Source of the DNA: Arthrobacter sp. CAN_C5
GTDB lineage: Bacteria; Actinomycetota; Actinomycetes; Actinomycetales; Micrococcaceae
Assembly (NCBI RefSeq): GCF_017875735.1
Contig: NZ_JAGGMZ010000001.1
Location: 1,302,001 to 1,366,000 of the forward strand
DNA length: 64,000 nt
Direction of reading: 5' to 3'
Both the position numbers and the translations under genes were made by a program. Below are positions 1 to 7,933 of the stretch, in pieces (within the stretch, counting starts at the first letter, position 1; each line of letters begins with the position of its first letter). The notes beneath the pieces are model-generated. The model made no database searches, was not told the origin of the DNA, and saw only the letters and a list, made by a program, of their open reading frames with translations.

Positions 1-2
1 CT

Positions 3-557
3 CCGGAACTCATGGGAATGCACATCGGCGGTCCGGTATCCCACTCCACCCACCGCGCCCACTCGCTGGCGTTCAGGGCGGCTACTGCGGTGTTCGGGCA
101 CTACGGGGTTGAGTGGGACATTGCCGAGCTGGCCGAGGAGGACACCGCCGACCTCGCGTCCTGGATTGCCCTGCACAAGCGATGGCGGGAACTGCTCCAC
201 ACCGGCCAGGTAGTCCATGCCGACCTCCCGGACCCTGCCATGGACCTGCGCGGAATCGTCGCTCCAGACCGCACCGCTGCGCTGTATGCCTACACCCTCA
301 GCGCATCCAGCTCTTCCTACCCGCCCGGGAGGATCCGGCTGCCGGGTCTTGACCCCGCGGCGAGGTATACGCTTGCCCCGGCCGCCGGCGCGCTGCAGCA
401 TCCCGACGCCGGCCATTCACCCCTGGACTGGTCCGAGGCAGCGCGGGCCGGAACGCCCCTGGTCCTCTCCGGACGCCTCCTGGGTTCCACTGGAGTCCAG
501 GCACCGGTGCTGTTCCCCGAACAATCCGTCCTGATCGAGGTCCGGCAGGTCCCGTGA
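3..557 (+). CDS. Alpha-galactosidase (GH36), C-terminal part, 5' end outside window
   Basis: The frame is open from the window edge, and the first codons read PEL before the ATG at 12, so this is the tail of a longer gene. The segment ELMGMHIGGP followed by HSTHRAHSLAFRAATAVFGH matches the region after the catalytic barrel of GH36 alpha-galactosidases, and the rest looks like the C-terminal beta-sandwich. These enzymes remove terminal alpha-1,6-galactose from raffinose-type sugars or melibiose. A GH13 alpha-glucosidase follows 13 bases later on the same strand, suggesting a sugar-utilisation operon. The catalytic residues lie upstream of the window, so activity cannot be judged here. Confidence 0.85.
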   Translation, partial: PELMGMHIGGPVSHSTHRAHSLAFRAATAVFGHYGVEWDIAELAEEDTADLASWIALHKRWRELLHTGQVVHADLPDPAMDLRGIVAPDRTAALYAYTLSASSSSYPPGRIRLPGLDPAARYTLAPAAGALQHPDAGHSPLDWSEAARAGTPLVLSGRLLGSTGVQAPVLFPEQSVLIEVRQVP

Positions 558-570
558 GAGGATCGTCCCC

Positions 571-2280
571 ATGAACACCGCCCCGATCCAGGACCAGCCC
601 GCCTGGTGGACCCACGCCGTCGTCTATCAGGTCTATCCACGCAGCTTCGCAGATTCCGACGGCGACGGCGTCGGGGACCTCGGCGGAATCATCGGCAAGC
701 TTGATTATCTGGCGGAACTCGGGGTGGACGTGCTGTGGCTGTCTCCCGTCTACCAGTCGCCGCAGCACGACAACGGGTATGACATCAGCGATTACCGCAG
801 GATCGACCCCGCGTTCGGCACCCTCGAGCAGTTCAGCGAGCTCCTGGCGGGAGCGCATCACCGGGGCATGAAACTGGTGATGGATCTGGTGGTCAACCAC
901 ACCTCCAACGACCACGAGTGGTTCAGGGAGGCATCCTCCTCGATCGACTCGCCCAAACGGGACTGGTACTGGTGGCGGGATCCCCGGGAGGGGTTCACCG
1001 CCGGCGAGCCGGGTGCTGAACCGACCAACTGGGGATCGGCTTTCAGCGGACCTGCCTGGACGCTCGACCCGGCCTCCGGACAGTACTACCTGCACCTGTT
1101 TGCACCCCAGCAGCCGGACCTCAACTGGGAAAACGCTGAAGTCCGGTCGGCTGTCTACGAAATGATGAACTGGTGGCTTGACCTGGGCGTCGACGGTTTC
1201 CGGATGGACGTCATCAACTACATTTCCAAGGATCCTGCCCTGCCCGACGGCGTGGTGCCCGCCGGTGGGCTCTGGGGCGACGGCGCTCCGCACTTCATTT
1301 CCGGACCGCGGATTCACGACTACCTCCAGGAGATGCACCGCGAAGTGTTCAGCGGCAGGACTGCCGACCTGATGACGGTGGGCGAGATGCCCGGTGCAAC
1401 CCTTGAAGAGGCCCGGCTCTTCACCGATCCCGCCCGCCAGGAACTGGACATGATCTTCCAGTTCGAGCATGTGGGACTGGACTACGGGCCGGGCGGCAAA
1501 TGGGATTACCGGGGGCTGGACCTTCAGGACCTGAAAACGTCCTGGAACCGCTGGCAGAAGGGCCTTGCTGACACCGGTTGGAACAGTCTGTACCTGAACA
1601 ACCACGACCAGCCGCGGCTGGTGTCCAGGTTTGGCGACGACACCCGCTACCGGTACGAATCAGCCACCCTGTGGGCTACGCTGCTCCACCTCCACCGGGG
1701 GACCCCCTACATCTACCAGGGGGAGGAACTGGGGATGACGAACGTCCCATTCACCACGATCGGGGACTTCCGGGACCTCGAGTCCATCAATTACTACAAC
1801 GAAGCCACCACCGCGCTGGGCCGCGACCCCGAGCAGGTGCTGGGGATGATCCGCATCATGAGCCGGGACAACGCCCGGACACCGATGCAGTGGACCGCCG
1901 GCCCGCACGCGGGATTCACCACGGGCGAACCGTGGCTGGCCGTCAACCCGAACTATCCGACCATCAACGCCGACACCGATCGATCGGCCGACCGGTCCAT
2001 CTACGGGTACTACCAGCGGCTCATCAAGCTGCGCCACGACAGCGCGGTCGTGCGGCTCGGCACCTTCACCCTGATTGAGGAATCCCACCGCACACTGTAC
2101 GCCTTCACCCGCACCCACGACGGCGAGACGCTCACCGTGCTCGGCAACGTGTCGGGGGAGGAGCTCGCCCTGCCGCCGGAGCTTGGCGAGGGCGAAGTGG
2201 TGCTGGGAAACTACCCGGCCCAGGATCCGCTGCGCCTCCAACCGTGGGAGGCGCGCCTGTTGCGGACGGCCATTCGGTAG
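571..2280 (+). CDS. Alpha-glucosidase, glycoside hydrolase family 13
   Basis: A 569-residue cytoplasmic GH13 enzyme with the expected alpha-amylase-family motifs: DLVVNHTSNDHEW near residue 108, GFRMDVIN with the nucleophile Asp near 210, VGEMPG with the acid/base Glu near 270, and NNHDQPR near 345. The N-terminal WWTHAVVYQVYPRSF is typical of the oligo-1,6-glucosidase/alpha-glucosidase branch (MalL/AglA-like), which releases glucose from maltose, isomaltose or sucrose. There is no signal peptide. It starts 13 bases after the alpha-galactosidase stop, so the two are probably co-transcribed. Exact substrate is not decidable from sequence; oligo-1,6-glucosidase or sucrose hydrolase are alternatives. 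Confidence 0.93.
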   Translation: MNTAPIQDQPAWWTHAVVYQVYPRSFADSDGDGVGDLGGIIGKLDYLAELGVDVLWLSPVYQSPQHDNGYDISDYRRIDPAFGTLEQFSELLAGAHHRGMKLVMDLVVNHTSNDHEWFREASSSIDSPKRDWYWWRDPREGFTAGEPGAEPTNWGSAFSGPAWTLDPASGQYYLHLFAPQQPDLNWENAEVRSAVYEMMNWWLDLGVDGFRMDVINYISKDPALPDGVVPAGGLWGDGAPHFISGPRIHDYLQEMHREVFSGRTADLMTVGEMPGATLEEARLFTDPARQELDMIFQFEHVGLDYGPGGKWDYRGLDLQDLKTSWNRWQKGLADTGWNSLYLNNHDQPRLVSRFGDDTRYRYESATLWATLLHLHRGTPYIYQGEELGMTNVPFTTIGDFRDLESINYYNEATTALGRDPEQVLGMIRIMSRDNARTPMQWTAGPHAGFTTGEPWLAVNPNYPTINADTDRSADRSIYGYYQRLIKLRHDSAVVRLGTFTLIEESHRTLYAFTRTHDGETLTVLGNVSGEELALPPELGEGEVVLGNYPAQDPLRLQPWEARLLRTAIR

Positions 2281-2290
2281 ACGGGTTCGC

Positions 2291-2302
2291 TAAGCTTCTG
2301 AA
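2291..2302 (+). promoter_or_regulatory. Candidate -10 box (TAAGCT) for a leaderless transcript
   Basis: TAAGCT at 2291-2296 is followed by exactly six bases and the ATG at 2303. TANNNT-N6-ATG is the usual layout of actinobacterial leaderless genes, and there is no Shine-Dalgarno sequence. No clear -35 is visible. Confidence 0.4.
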
Positions 2303-2794
2303 ATGGCCCAATTCCGAGATCCCGGCCCCATCGAGTTCGACGCGATTATTCAGCGCTCGGCTGTCGTCGGCTCGGCAGCGTACGTTGAGTTTCCGCACAG
2401 TGTGCCCGAAACCTTTGGCGCAAGCGGGCGCGTGCCGGTGATGGCAGCGTTCGACGGTGTTGGCTACCGCGGTTCACTGGTCACCTACGGCGACGCGCAT
2501 CTGTTGCTGGTGCGCTCCGATGTGCAGGAAGAAATCGGGAAGGCCGCCGGTGACACGGTGCGGGTTTCCCTCACCCTCGACACCAGTGAACGGGTGGTGG
2601 CCCTCGCCGACGACGTGGTGGATGCCCTGGTCGCCGGGGGCGAAGTGGATGCGTTCAGGGCCCTGTCCTACTCCCGCCAGCGCGAATACGGCCTGTGGAT
2701 CGCGGCGGCCAAGCGCCCGGCGACCCGGGAGGCTCGCATCAAACGGACGGTGCAGCGTCTTGCGGAGGGTAAGGCCAACCAGAAGCCGGGTTAG
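2303..2794 (+). CDS. DUF1905 / YdeI (OmdA)-like protein
   Basis: A 163-residue soluble protein. The N-terminal ~95 residues resemble DUF1905 (a small beta-barrel: VPVMAAFDGVGYRGSL, then LLLVRSDVQEEIGKAAGDTV). The C-terminal part (DAFRALSYSRQREYGLWI, AKRPATREARIKRTVQRL) is the YdeI/OmdA-type helical domain. Proteins with this pair are common in actinobacteria and are loosely called bacteriocin-protection or OmdA proteins; no biochemical role is established. The stop overlaps the stop of the convergent YbdK-family gene by four bases (TTAG at 2791-2794). Confidence 0.8.
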   Translation: MAQFRDPGPIEFDAIIQRSAVVGSAAYVEFPHSVPETFGASGRVPVMAAFDGVGYRGSLVTYGDAHLLLVRSDVQEEIGKAAGDTVRVSLTLDTSERVVALADDVVDALVAGGEVDAFRALSYSRQREYGLWIAAAKRPATREARIKRTVQRLAEGKANQKPG

Positions 2795-3891
2795 CGTTCG
2801 GCGGTGAGGGTTTCGCTGTACAGATCCAGTAGCGCGGCCATTCCGCCGCCCTCCATCGCCCGGCGCTGCCGTTCAGCGCCCGTCCCGCGCTCCCAGACAG
2901 TCGCCAGGCCAGCGGCGATCCAGTCGGCGTCGCCCTCTTTGTCGACTGCGTCAGACGTGTAGCCCAGCAACCGGTCCATCTGCTCGCGGGCCGGAATCAG
3001 ATCGCCCGTGTGAAGGTCCACCAGGTCTCCGGCCAGTCCATGCCGGGCAGCCTGCCACATGGCCGCATCGAGCAGCTCAGGGTCCGGGTCCAGGAACGGC
3101 AGTCCTGCCTCCGCCTCGCGGATGGCGGTGGATACCAGCCCCCGGACCAGGGCCGCCTGCAGCACCGAATCCTGTGCCTCCAGCTGGGCGTCGCCGGCCC
3201 GCACCTCGAGGGTGGGATACGTGTCGGAGAGCCGCGCCATCCAGGTCAGCACCCCGCGGTCGATGATGACGCCGGTGGCTACCAGCCGTTCAATCCGGCG
3301 TTCGTAGCCGGCGGCATCGGCGAATACCGGGGGGCAGCCCTGCACCGGCCACCGGCGGTAGTGCACCACCCGCCAACTGGCGAAGCCGCTGTCCCGGTCC
3401 AGCCAGAACGGCGAGTTGGTGCTCAGGGCGGTGATGACCGGGAGCCAGGGCCGGATCCGGTTCAAGGCCTGTACCCCGGTTTCCTTGTCCGGGATGCCCA
3501 CGTGCACATGCAAGCCGTTCACGAACTGGTCCGCGACAATACCGCGGGCGCTCGCCCGGAGTTCGTGGTAGCGCTGCTTGTCGGTCAAGGTGGGATACGC
3601 GGACTCGATCCGCGGGGCTGTCGCCGACCCGGTGGCGCGCACCCCGGCCTTCCGCGCCGCCGCGGAGATCCGTCGCCTGAAGTGCAGCAACGATTCCTCG
3701 GCCTCGGTGAGGGTGGTGCAGACCGGCGTCGCAGTTTCCAGCTGGCAGCCCAGGAGCTCACGCTGGATGTCCTCCGCCTCGATCGTCGATGACTGTTCCA
3801 GTAACGCCTGCACCTCGTTGGCCTTATAGACAGGCAATCCCGACGTCGGGTCCAGCAGGAGGTACTCTTCTTCAATCCCCAGCGTTGTCAT
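2791..3891 (-). CDS. Carboxylate-amine ligase, YbdK / glutamate-cysteine ligase 2 family
   Basis: A 366-residue member of the GCS2 family. The N-terminus MTTLGIEEEYLLLDP carries the Glu-rich motif that binds the metal/ATP centre, and HVHVGIPDKETG near residue 130 is the second family motif. The family makes gamma-glutamyl or related amide bonds using ATP. Actinobacteria make mycothiol through MshC, so this paralogue need not make gamma-glutamylcysteine and its substrate is unknown. It is a single gene on the minus strand, back to back with the fluoride riboswitch operon, with 179 bases between its start and the usp start. Confidence 0.88.
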   Translation of the reverse strand: MTTLGIEEEYLLLDPTSGLPVYKANEVQALLEQSSTIEAEDIQRELLGCQLETATPVCTTLTEAEESLLHFRRRISAAARKAGVRATGSATAPRIESAYPTLTDKQRYHELRASARGIVADQFVNGLHVHVGIPDKETGVQALNRIRPWLPVITALSTNSPFWLDRDSGFASWRVVHYRRWPVQGCPPVFADAAGYERRIERLVATGVIIDRGVLTWMARLSDTYPTLEVRAGDAQLEAQDSVLQAALVRGLVSTAIREAEAGLPFLDPDPELLDAAMWQAARHGLAGDLVDLHTGDLIPAREQMDRLLGYTSDAVDKEGDADWIAAGLATVWERGTGAERQRRAMEGGGMAALLDLYSETLTAER

Positions 3892-3970
3892 GTAGTGATC
3901 ATTGCATTTGTTGGCCGGTCGATAATACTGTGACGCGCTGCGGCTCCATCGAGCCGGCGGACCAATCCGC

Positions 3971-3976
3971 TATAGT
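3971..3976 (+). promoter_or_regulatory. Candidate -10 box (TATAGT) of the fluoride-responsive transcript
   Basis: TATAGT lies ten bases upstream of the first base of the fluoride aptamer, so a start near 3982-3984 would begin the RNA almost exactly at the aptamer. No good -35 is visible around 3948-3953. Confidence 0.5.
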
Positions 3977-3985
3977 CGAGGCAAC

Positions 3986-4070
3986 GGCGATGGATCCCGC
4001 CGGGGCCCTGCCCGAACCGCCACAAGGGCTGATGGTTCCCGCCTTGGCACTCGATAGAGGCAGGTACACC
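3986..4070 (+). ncRNA. Fluoride riboswitch (crcB motif) and expression platform
   Basis: The aptamer core reads GGCGATGGATCCCGCC (3986-4001), then AACCGCC (4015-4021), ACAAG, and GGCTGATGG (4027-4035) followed by TTCCCGCC. This is the order of conserved blocks of the crcB RNA: a GGCG/CGCC hairpin whose loop GGATCC can form a pseudoknot with GGTTCC at 4034-4039, a second short GCC/GGC stem, and the invariant CTGATGG. Downstream, GCCT (4041-4044) can pair with AGGC (4058-4061), which contains the GAGG ribosome-binding site before the GTG at 4071, so fluoride probably relieves translational masking. The genes below include two fluoride channels, which supports the assignment. The platform mechanism is inference. 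Confidence 0.9.
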
Positions 4071-4553
4071 GTGAATTCCGTTCGAGGCCCCCTGCTGGTC
4101 GGGGTGATGCCGGGTCAGGACCGGGCGGTTCTCGATACCGCAATCACCCTGGCGCGCGCACTGGACACCACTGTCGCTTTCGTCTACGTCGACCCCGCCG
4201 GGTTCCGGTGGCAGGAGCCCGACGGCGGGGAGCATTTCGCCTCGATCGACCCCGACGTCGAGGACGACGACTCCAGGTCGGCGCACCTCGAATCCGTGCT
4301 CAGCGCCGGACTCGCCGAAGCCGGGATCGGATGGAGCTACCGGGTGGCCCGCGGCGAGGCAGCGCATGAGCTTGCGCAGGCAGCTGAGACGGCGGGGGCG
4401 TTCATGATCGTGGTGGGAGCGCGCCGCCAGACCGTGGCACGCCGGATGGGGAATCTTCTCACAGGTTCGGTGGCCGCCCACCTCGCCCACCACCAGCCAA
4501 CGCCGGTCCTGGTGGTTCCCGCTGCCCCCTCCCATCCGCAGGGTGGGCGCTGA
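4071..4553 (+). CDS. Universal stress protein (single UspA domain)
   Basis: A 160-residue UspA-fold protein starting at GTG 4071 with GAGGCAGG just upstream. LLVGVMPGQDRAVLDTAITLARAL is the N-terminal strand and helix, and VVGARRQTVARRMGNLLTGS followed by PTPVLVVP is the C-terminal nucleotide-binding segment of the family. A longer open frame runs back to 3789, but it crosses the divergent YbdK gene and the riboswitch, so the upstream ATG at 3990 is rejected. It is the first gene after the fluoride riboswitch, and its stop overlaps the start of crcB by one base. It is therefore expected to be fluoride-induced; its own function is unknown. Confidence 0.88.
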   Translation: MNSVRGPLLVGVMPGQDRAVLDTAITLARALDTTVAFVYVDPAGFRWQEPDGGEHFASIDPDVEDDDSRSAHLESVLSAGLAEAGIGWSYRVARGEAAHELAQAAETAGAFMIVVGARRQTVARRMGNLLTGSVAAHLAHHQPTPVLVVPAAPSHPQGGR

Positions 4554-5050
4554 TGCACTCCCGTCCAACCGTGTCCAGTGTGACGACGCCGGCGCCGCTG
4601 GAGCGCCATCCCCATTGGCGACCGGCTCTTCTTCTCCTTGTCTTCCTCGGAGGAATGGCCGGAACCCTGTGCAGATACTGGCTGGAGGGGGTTGTCCCCA
4701 GGCCGTTGGGCCTCCCGCTGCCCACCCTGGCCATCAACTTGGTCGGCGCTTTCCTGCTGGGTCTGTTGCTCGAAGCGCTCCTGCGGACCGGACCGGACCG
4801 TGGAAAACGTCGGTCCGCCCGTCTACTCCTCGGCACCGGGCTGCTCGGTGGTTTCACCACCTACAGTACGTTCGCCATCGAGGCCGTCGGTTTGGGAATC
4901 GACGGGGATCTCGGGTGGGCTGCCCTGTATGTCGGAATCAGCGTGATGGGCGGGATCCTGCTGAGCTTCGCGGGGATCGCCGCAGCGTCGGCGCTGCACC
5001 GACGCCGCGCCAGCCGGCCGCGCCCCCACCAGGGCGGAGCCAGGCCATGA
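4553..5050 (+). CDS. crcB: Fluoride ion channel subunit CrcB/Fluc (first copy)
   Basis: A 165-residue four-helix membrane protein of the CrcB/Fluc family, which exports cytoplasmic fluoride. Family signatures are GGMAGTLCRYWLE in helix 1, NLVGAFLLGLLLE in helix 2 and GFTTYSTFAIE in helix 3, where the Phe-box and the Na+-site region lie. The N-terminal ~25 residues are an extra hydrophilic tail. It shares one base with the usp stop and overlaps the next crcB by four bases (ATGA), so translation is coupled. Gram-positive bacteria often carry two crcB genes whose products form a heterodimer of opposed subunits. Confidence 0.95.
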   Translation: MHSRPTVSSVTTPAPLERHPHWRPALLLLVFLGGMAGTLCRYWLEGVVPRPLGLPLPTLAINLVGAFLLGLLLEALLRTGPDRGKRRSARLLLGTGLLGGFTTYSTFAIEAVGLGIDGDLGWAALYVGISVMGGILLSFAGIAAASALHRRRASRPRPHQGGARP

Positions 5051-5433
5051 GCGTGCTCCTGATACTTCTGGTCGGTGCGGCGGGCGGATGTGGCGCTGTG
5101 ACCCGATTCATGCTGGACGGCGTGGTGAGATCCCGGTTCCGGACAGCCATTCCGTGGGGCACCGTGGCAATTAACGTGGTCGGGTCGGGGCTGCTGGGGA
5201 TCCTGGCCGGGCTGGGCCTGCGCGGTGGCATGCCGCTCGACCCAGAAATGATTGCCGGCGTCGGATTCCTGGGCGGGTTCACTACGTTCAGCACCGCCAG
5301 CATCGAAACCGTCAGACTGCTGCAGAGCGGACGGGTGGGTCGCGGCCTGATCAATGCGATGGGCACCGCCACCCTGGCTCTTCTCGCCGCGGGGGCCGGT
5401 CTGGCCGTCGGCTCTCTACTGGCGGGCGGCTGA
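5047..5433 (+). CDS. crcB: Fluoride ion channel subunit CrcB/Fluc (second copy)
   Basis: A 128-residue CrcB/Fluc protein starting at ATG 5047, inside the end of the first crcB (ATGA overlap). Motifs are GAAGGCGAVTRFMLDG, INVVGSGLLGILAG and GFTTFSTASIETVRLLQ, with four predicted membrane helices. The longer frame that reaches back to 4543 is out of register with the first crcB and is not real. With its neighbour it probably forms the antiparallel Fluc dimer. It ends 14 bases before the stop of the convergent mntR-like gene; no terminator is obvious in that gap. Confidence 0.95.
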   Translation: MSVLLILLVGAAGGCGAVTRFMLDGVVRSRFRTAIPWGTVAINVVGSGLLGILAGLGLRGGMPLDPEMIAGVGFLGGFTTFSTASIETVRLLQSGRVGRGLINAMGTATLALLAAGAGLAVGSLLAGG

Positions 5434-5447
5434 CGCAGCACCCGGGG

Positions 5448-6188
5448 CTACACCCGTGCGGGTTCGGCGAGCCGGCAGCCGGTGTGGACTCCATCCGTCT
5501 CGATCCAGAGCGCCTGGGTCAGCTCCTCGCCGAAGTCGTACGTCCTGGCATCTGCTATCCCACCCACGGCAACCACCAGCGGACCACCGAAGGGTTTACG
5601 CTCCACCACGCGTACCGGTATATCCAGGTCGATGGATTCCGAGGCAAGAAACCGCAGCAGGTCGGGGTTCGCGTCGCTGATCCGCGTAATCCGTCCAGGG
5701 TGGCCGTCGTCAAGATCCTTCAGCAGGTGAGCGGTGGGCAGGGTGATCCTTCCATCAGCGGTGGGGATGGGATCCCCGTGCGGGTCCCGGGTGGGGTGGG
5801 AAAGTTTCCGGTCCAGCCGTTCGATGAAGGTGTCGGAGACCGTATGTTCCAGCAGCTCTGCTTCGTCGTGCACCTCGTCCCAGCTGTATCCCAGCTCGCT
5901 GACCAGAAAGGTCTCCAGGAGCCGGTGCCGGCGTACCATCGCCAGGGCCAGCTGCCGCCCGTCACCCGTCAGCTCCACCGCACCATACGGTTCATGGCGG
6001 GCAAGGCCCAGATCCCTCAGCTTGCGCACCATCTCGGAGACGGAGGAATTCGCCACCGACAACCGGGCGGCCAGCTGCGAGGCTGTGACAGGACGATCCT
6101 GCCATTCGGTGAACGAGTAAATGACCTTCACATAGTCCTGGACGCTCGATGATCCTGCGCTCAGTGTTGCGGCAGTGCGCTTGGCCAT
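5448..6188 (-). CDS. mntR: Metal-dependent DtxR/MntR-family repressor
   Basis: A 246-residue DtxR-family regulator. Residues ~14-75 form the winged helix (VQDYVKVIYSF, TASQLAARLSVANSSVSEMVRKLRDLGL), residues ~80-150 the metal-binding and dimerisation domain (RRHRLLETFLVSELGYSWDEVHDEAELLEH), and the C-terminus an SH3-like FeoA domain. It lies three bases after the permease gene and is the last gene of the importer operon, so it probably represses its own operon when Mn2+ is plentiful. A candidate operator lies at 8854-8867. An Fe2+-sensing IdeR role is possible, but the Mn-type binding protein in the operon favours MntR. Confidence 0.85.
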   Translation of the reverse strand: MAKRTAATLSAGSSSVQDYVKVIYSFTEWQDRPVTASQLAARLSVANSSVSEMVRKLRDLGLARHEPYGAVELTGDGRQLALAMVRRHRLLETFLVSELGYSWDEVHDEAELLEHTVSDTFIERLDRKLSHPTRDPHGDPIPTADGRITLPTAHLLKDLDDGHPGRITRISDANPDLLRFLASESIDLDIPVRVVERKPFGGPLVVAVGGIADARTYDFGEELTQALWIETDGVHTGCRLAEPARV

Positions 6189-6191
6189 GGG

Positions 6192-7109
6192 TCAGGCCCT
6201 TCCTGTCGGTTGCAGCCGGGCCGGTTCTCCGACGTCGTCCGGCGTGGTGGGACGCCGCAACCGACGACGGTTGCCTGCCTGCCAGATGATTCCCGTCCGG
6301 CGGGCGAAGAGGTAGACGAGCACAAAGACGAGCGATTGGGACAGGACCACTGCAGCGCCCGTCGAGATGTCCAGGTAGTAGCTGGCGTAGATACCGGCCA
6401 CCGACGCCACGGTGGTGATGCTCGCGGCGAGGATCAGCATTCGGTCGAAGCTGCGGGTCAGGAGGAACGCCGTTGCACCGGGGGTGATGAGCATAGCCAC
6501 CACCAGGATGATGCCGACGGCCTGCAGCCCGACGACGACGCTCAACGCCATCAGGCCCAGCAGGAGGGTGGACAGAGCCTTGGTGTTCAGCCCGATCACA
6601 TGGGCGTGGGTGCGGTCAAAAGCGAACAACGTCAGATCCCGGCGTTTGTACAACACGATGGCGAGGGTCAGGGCGCCGAGGATGACCACCTGCCAGAGCT
6701 CACCGTCGGTCACGCCCAGGACGTTGCCGAAGAGGATGTGCATCAGGTCCACCTGGGACGGCGTGCGGGACACGATCGCCAGCCCGACGGCGAACAGCCC
6801 GGTGAAGACGACGCCGATCACCGTGTCCGACTTCAGCTTGGTCGTCGATTTCACCACACCGATCAGGGCGACGGCTCCGGCGCCGAAGACGAACGCGCCG
6901 ATCGAGAAGGGGATCCCGATGATGTAGGCCAGCGCAACCCCCGGCAGGACGGCGTGCGAGACGGCGTCGCCCATCAGCGACCAGCCCATCAGGATCAGCC
7001 AGCAGGAGAGCACCGACGCCACCACCGCTGCGCATACCGTGACCACCAGGGCCCGGGTCAGGAAACCATACTGCAACGGTTCGGTCAGGAAGGACAGGAA
7101 TTCCATCAC
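6192..7109 (-). CDS. Manganese-type ABC transporter permease (ABC-3 family)
   Basis: A 305-residue polytopic membrane protein of the ABC-3 family (ZnuB/MntB/SitC). MGDAVSHAVLPGVALAYIIG is the conserved cytoplasmic coupling segment. Many hydrophobic helices follow, and the C-terminal ~30 residues form a basic tail. The start overlaps the ATPase stop by four bases. It forms the membrane channel of the importer encoded at 5448-8838. Confidence 0.92.
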   Translation of the reverse strand: MMEFLSFLTEPLQYGFLTRALVVTVCAAVVASVLSCWLILMGWSLMGDAVSHAVLPGVALAYIIGIPFSIGAFVFGAGAVALIGVVKSTTKLKSDTVIGVVFTGLFAVGLAIVSRTPSQVDLMHILFGNVLGVTDGELWQVVILGALTLAIVLYKRRDLTLFAFDRTHAHVIGLNTKALSTLLLGLMALSVVVGLQAVGIILVVAMLITPGATAFLLTRSFDRMLILAASITTVASVAGIYASYYLDISTGAAVVLSQSLVFVLVYLFARRTGIIWQAGNRRRLRRPTTPDDVGEPARLQPTGRA

Positions 7110-7933
7110 GAATCCTCGTTCTTTTCGGTGGTCGGTGAGGGAGGGCGGGGGCCGGACGCGGCCCCGGGAAGCGGCCCGAACGCGAGCGCCAGCTTTTCAT
7201 GCGTCAGCACCTCTGCGGGCAGGCCATGGGCAAGGACCCGGTTATGCAGGAGCACCGCCTCGTCGCAGAGTTCGGGGATCCCCGCGAGGTCGTGGGTGGA
7301 GATCAGCGCCGTCCGGCCCTCGTCCCTGAGCTCCTTCAGGAGGCTGATCAAGGTGGCTTCGCTGGACTTGTCCACCCCGGCAAAGGGCTCATCCAGGAGG
7401 AGGAGCTGGGCATCCTGGGCGATGCTCCGGGCAACGAAAGCGCGCTTCTTCTGCCCGCCGGAGAGTTCCCCGATCTGCCGGCTACGCTGCGCGGTCAGGC
7501 CCACCCGGTCAAGCGCTTCGTCTACAGCCTCCCGGTCGGCACGGCCGGCCCGGCGGGACGGCCCCATCCGCCCGTACCTGCCCATCAGGACCACATCTCC
7601 CACCGAGAGCGGGAAGGTCCAGTCGACATCCTCCGATTGGGGGACATAGGCCACCATATTGGTGCGCCGTGCGGTGCGGTGGTCCTTGCCGAAGAGTGTC
7701 ACCGTACCCACCGAGGGCTGCACCAGGCCCATCAGGCATTTGAAGAGTGTCGACTTGCCCGATCCGTTGACGCCGATCAGGCCGCAGATCCGTGCCCGCT
7801 CGACGGTCAGGTCAACGTCAATCAGCGCCTGCACCTCGTTGTAGCTGACGTTGAGTCCCGAGACGGACAGCGCGGCCACCGGGTGGAGGTCGGCAGGGGA
7901 GGGCGCAGGGTGTGCGGGGGCGTACCAGCTCAT
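7106..7933 (-). CDS. Manganese-type ABC transporter ATP-binding protein
   Basis: A 275-residue ABC ATPase. Walker A is GVNGSGKST near residue 55, the Q-loop YVPQSEDVDW near 95, the signature LSGGQKKRAFVARSIAQ near 158, and Walker B LLLLDEPFAGVD near 177. The Q-loop sequence with the following VGDVVLMGRYG is typical of metal (Mn/Zn/Fe) importers. Both ends overlap neighbouring genes by four bases, indicating tight translational coupling with the binding protein upstream and the permease downstream. Confidence 0.94.
   Translation of the reverse strand: MSWYAPAHPAPSPADLHPVAALSVSGLNVSYNEVQALIDVDLTVERARICGLIGVNGSGKSTLFKCLMGLVQPSVGTVTLFGKDHRTARRTNMVAYVPQSEDVDWTFPLSVGDVVLMGRYGRMGPSRRAGRADREAVDEALDRVGLTAQRSRQIGELSGGQKKRAFVARSIAQDAQLLLLDEPFAGVDKSSEATLISLLKELRDEGRTALISTHDLAGIPELCDEAVLLHNRVLAHGLPAEVLTHEKLALAFGPLPGAASGPRPPSPTTEKNEDS

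Noticed and set aside
3990-4070. ATG 3990 as start of the universal stress protein
   Set aside because: It lies inside the fluoride aptamer, and the UspA fold begins after GTG 4071, which has a ribosome-binding site.
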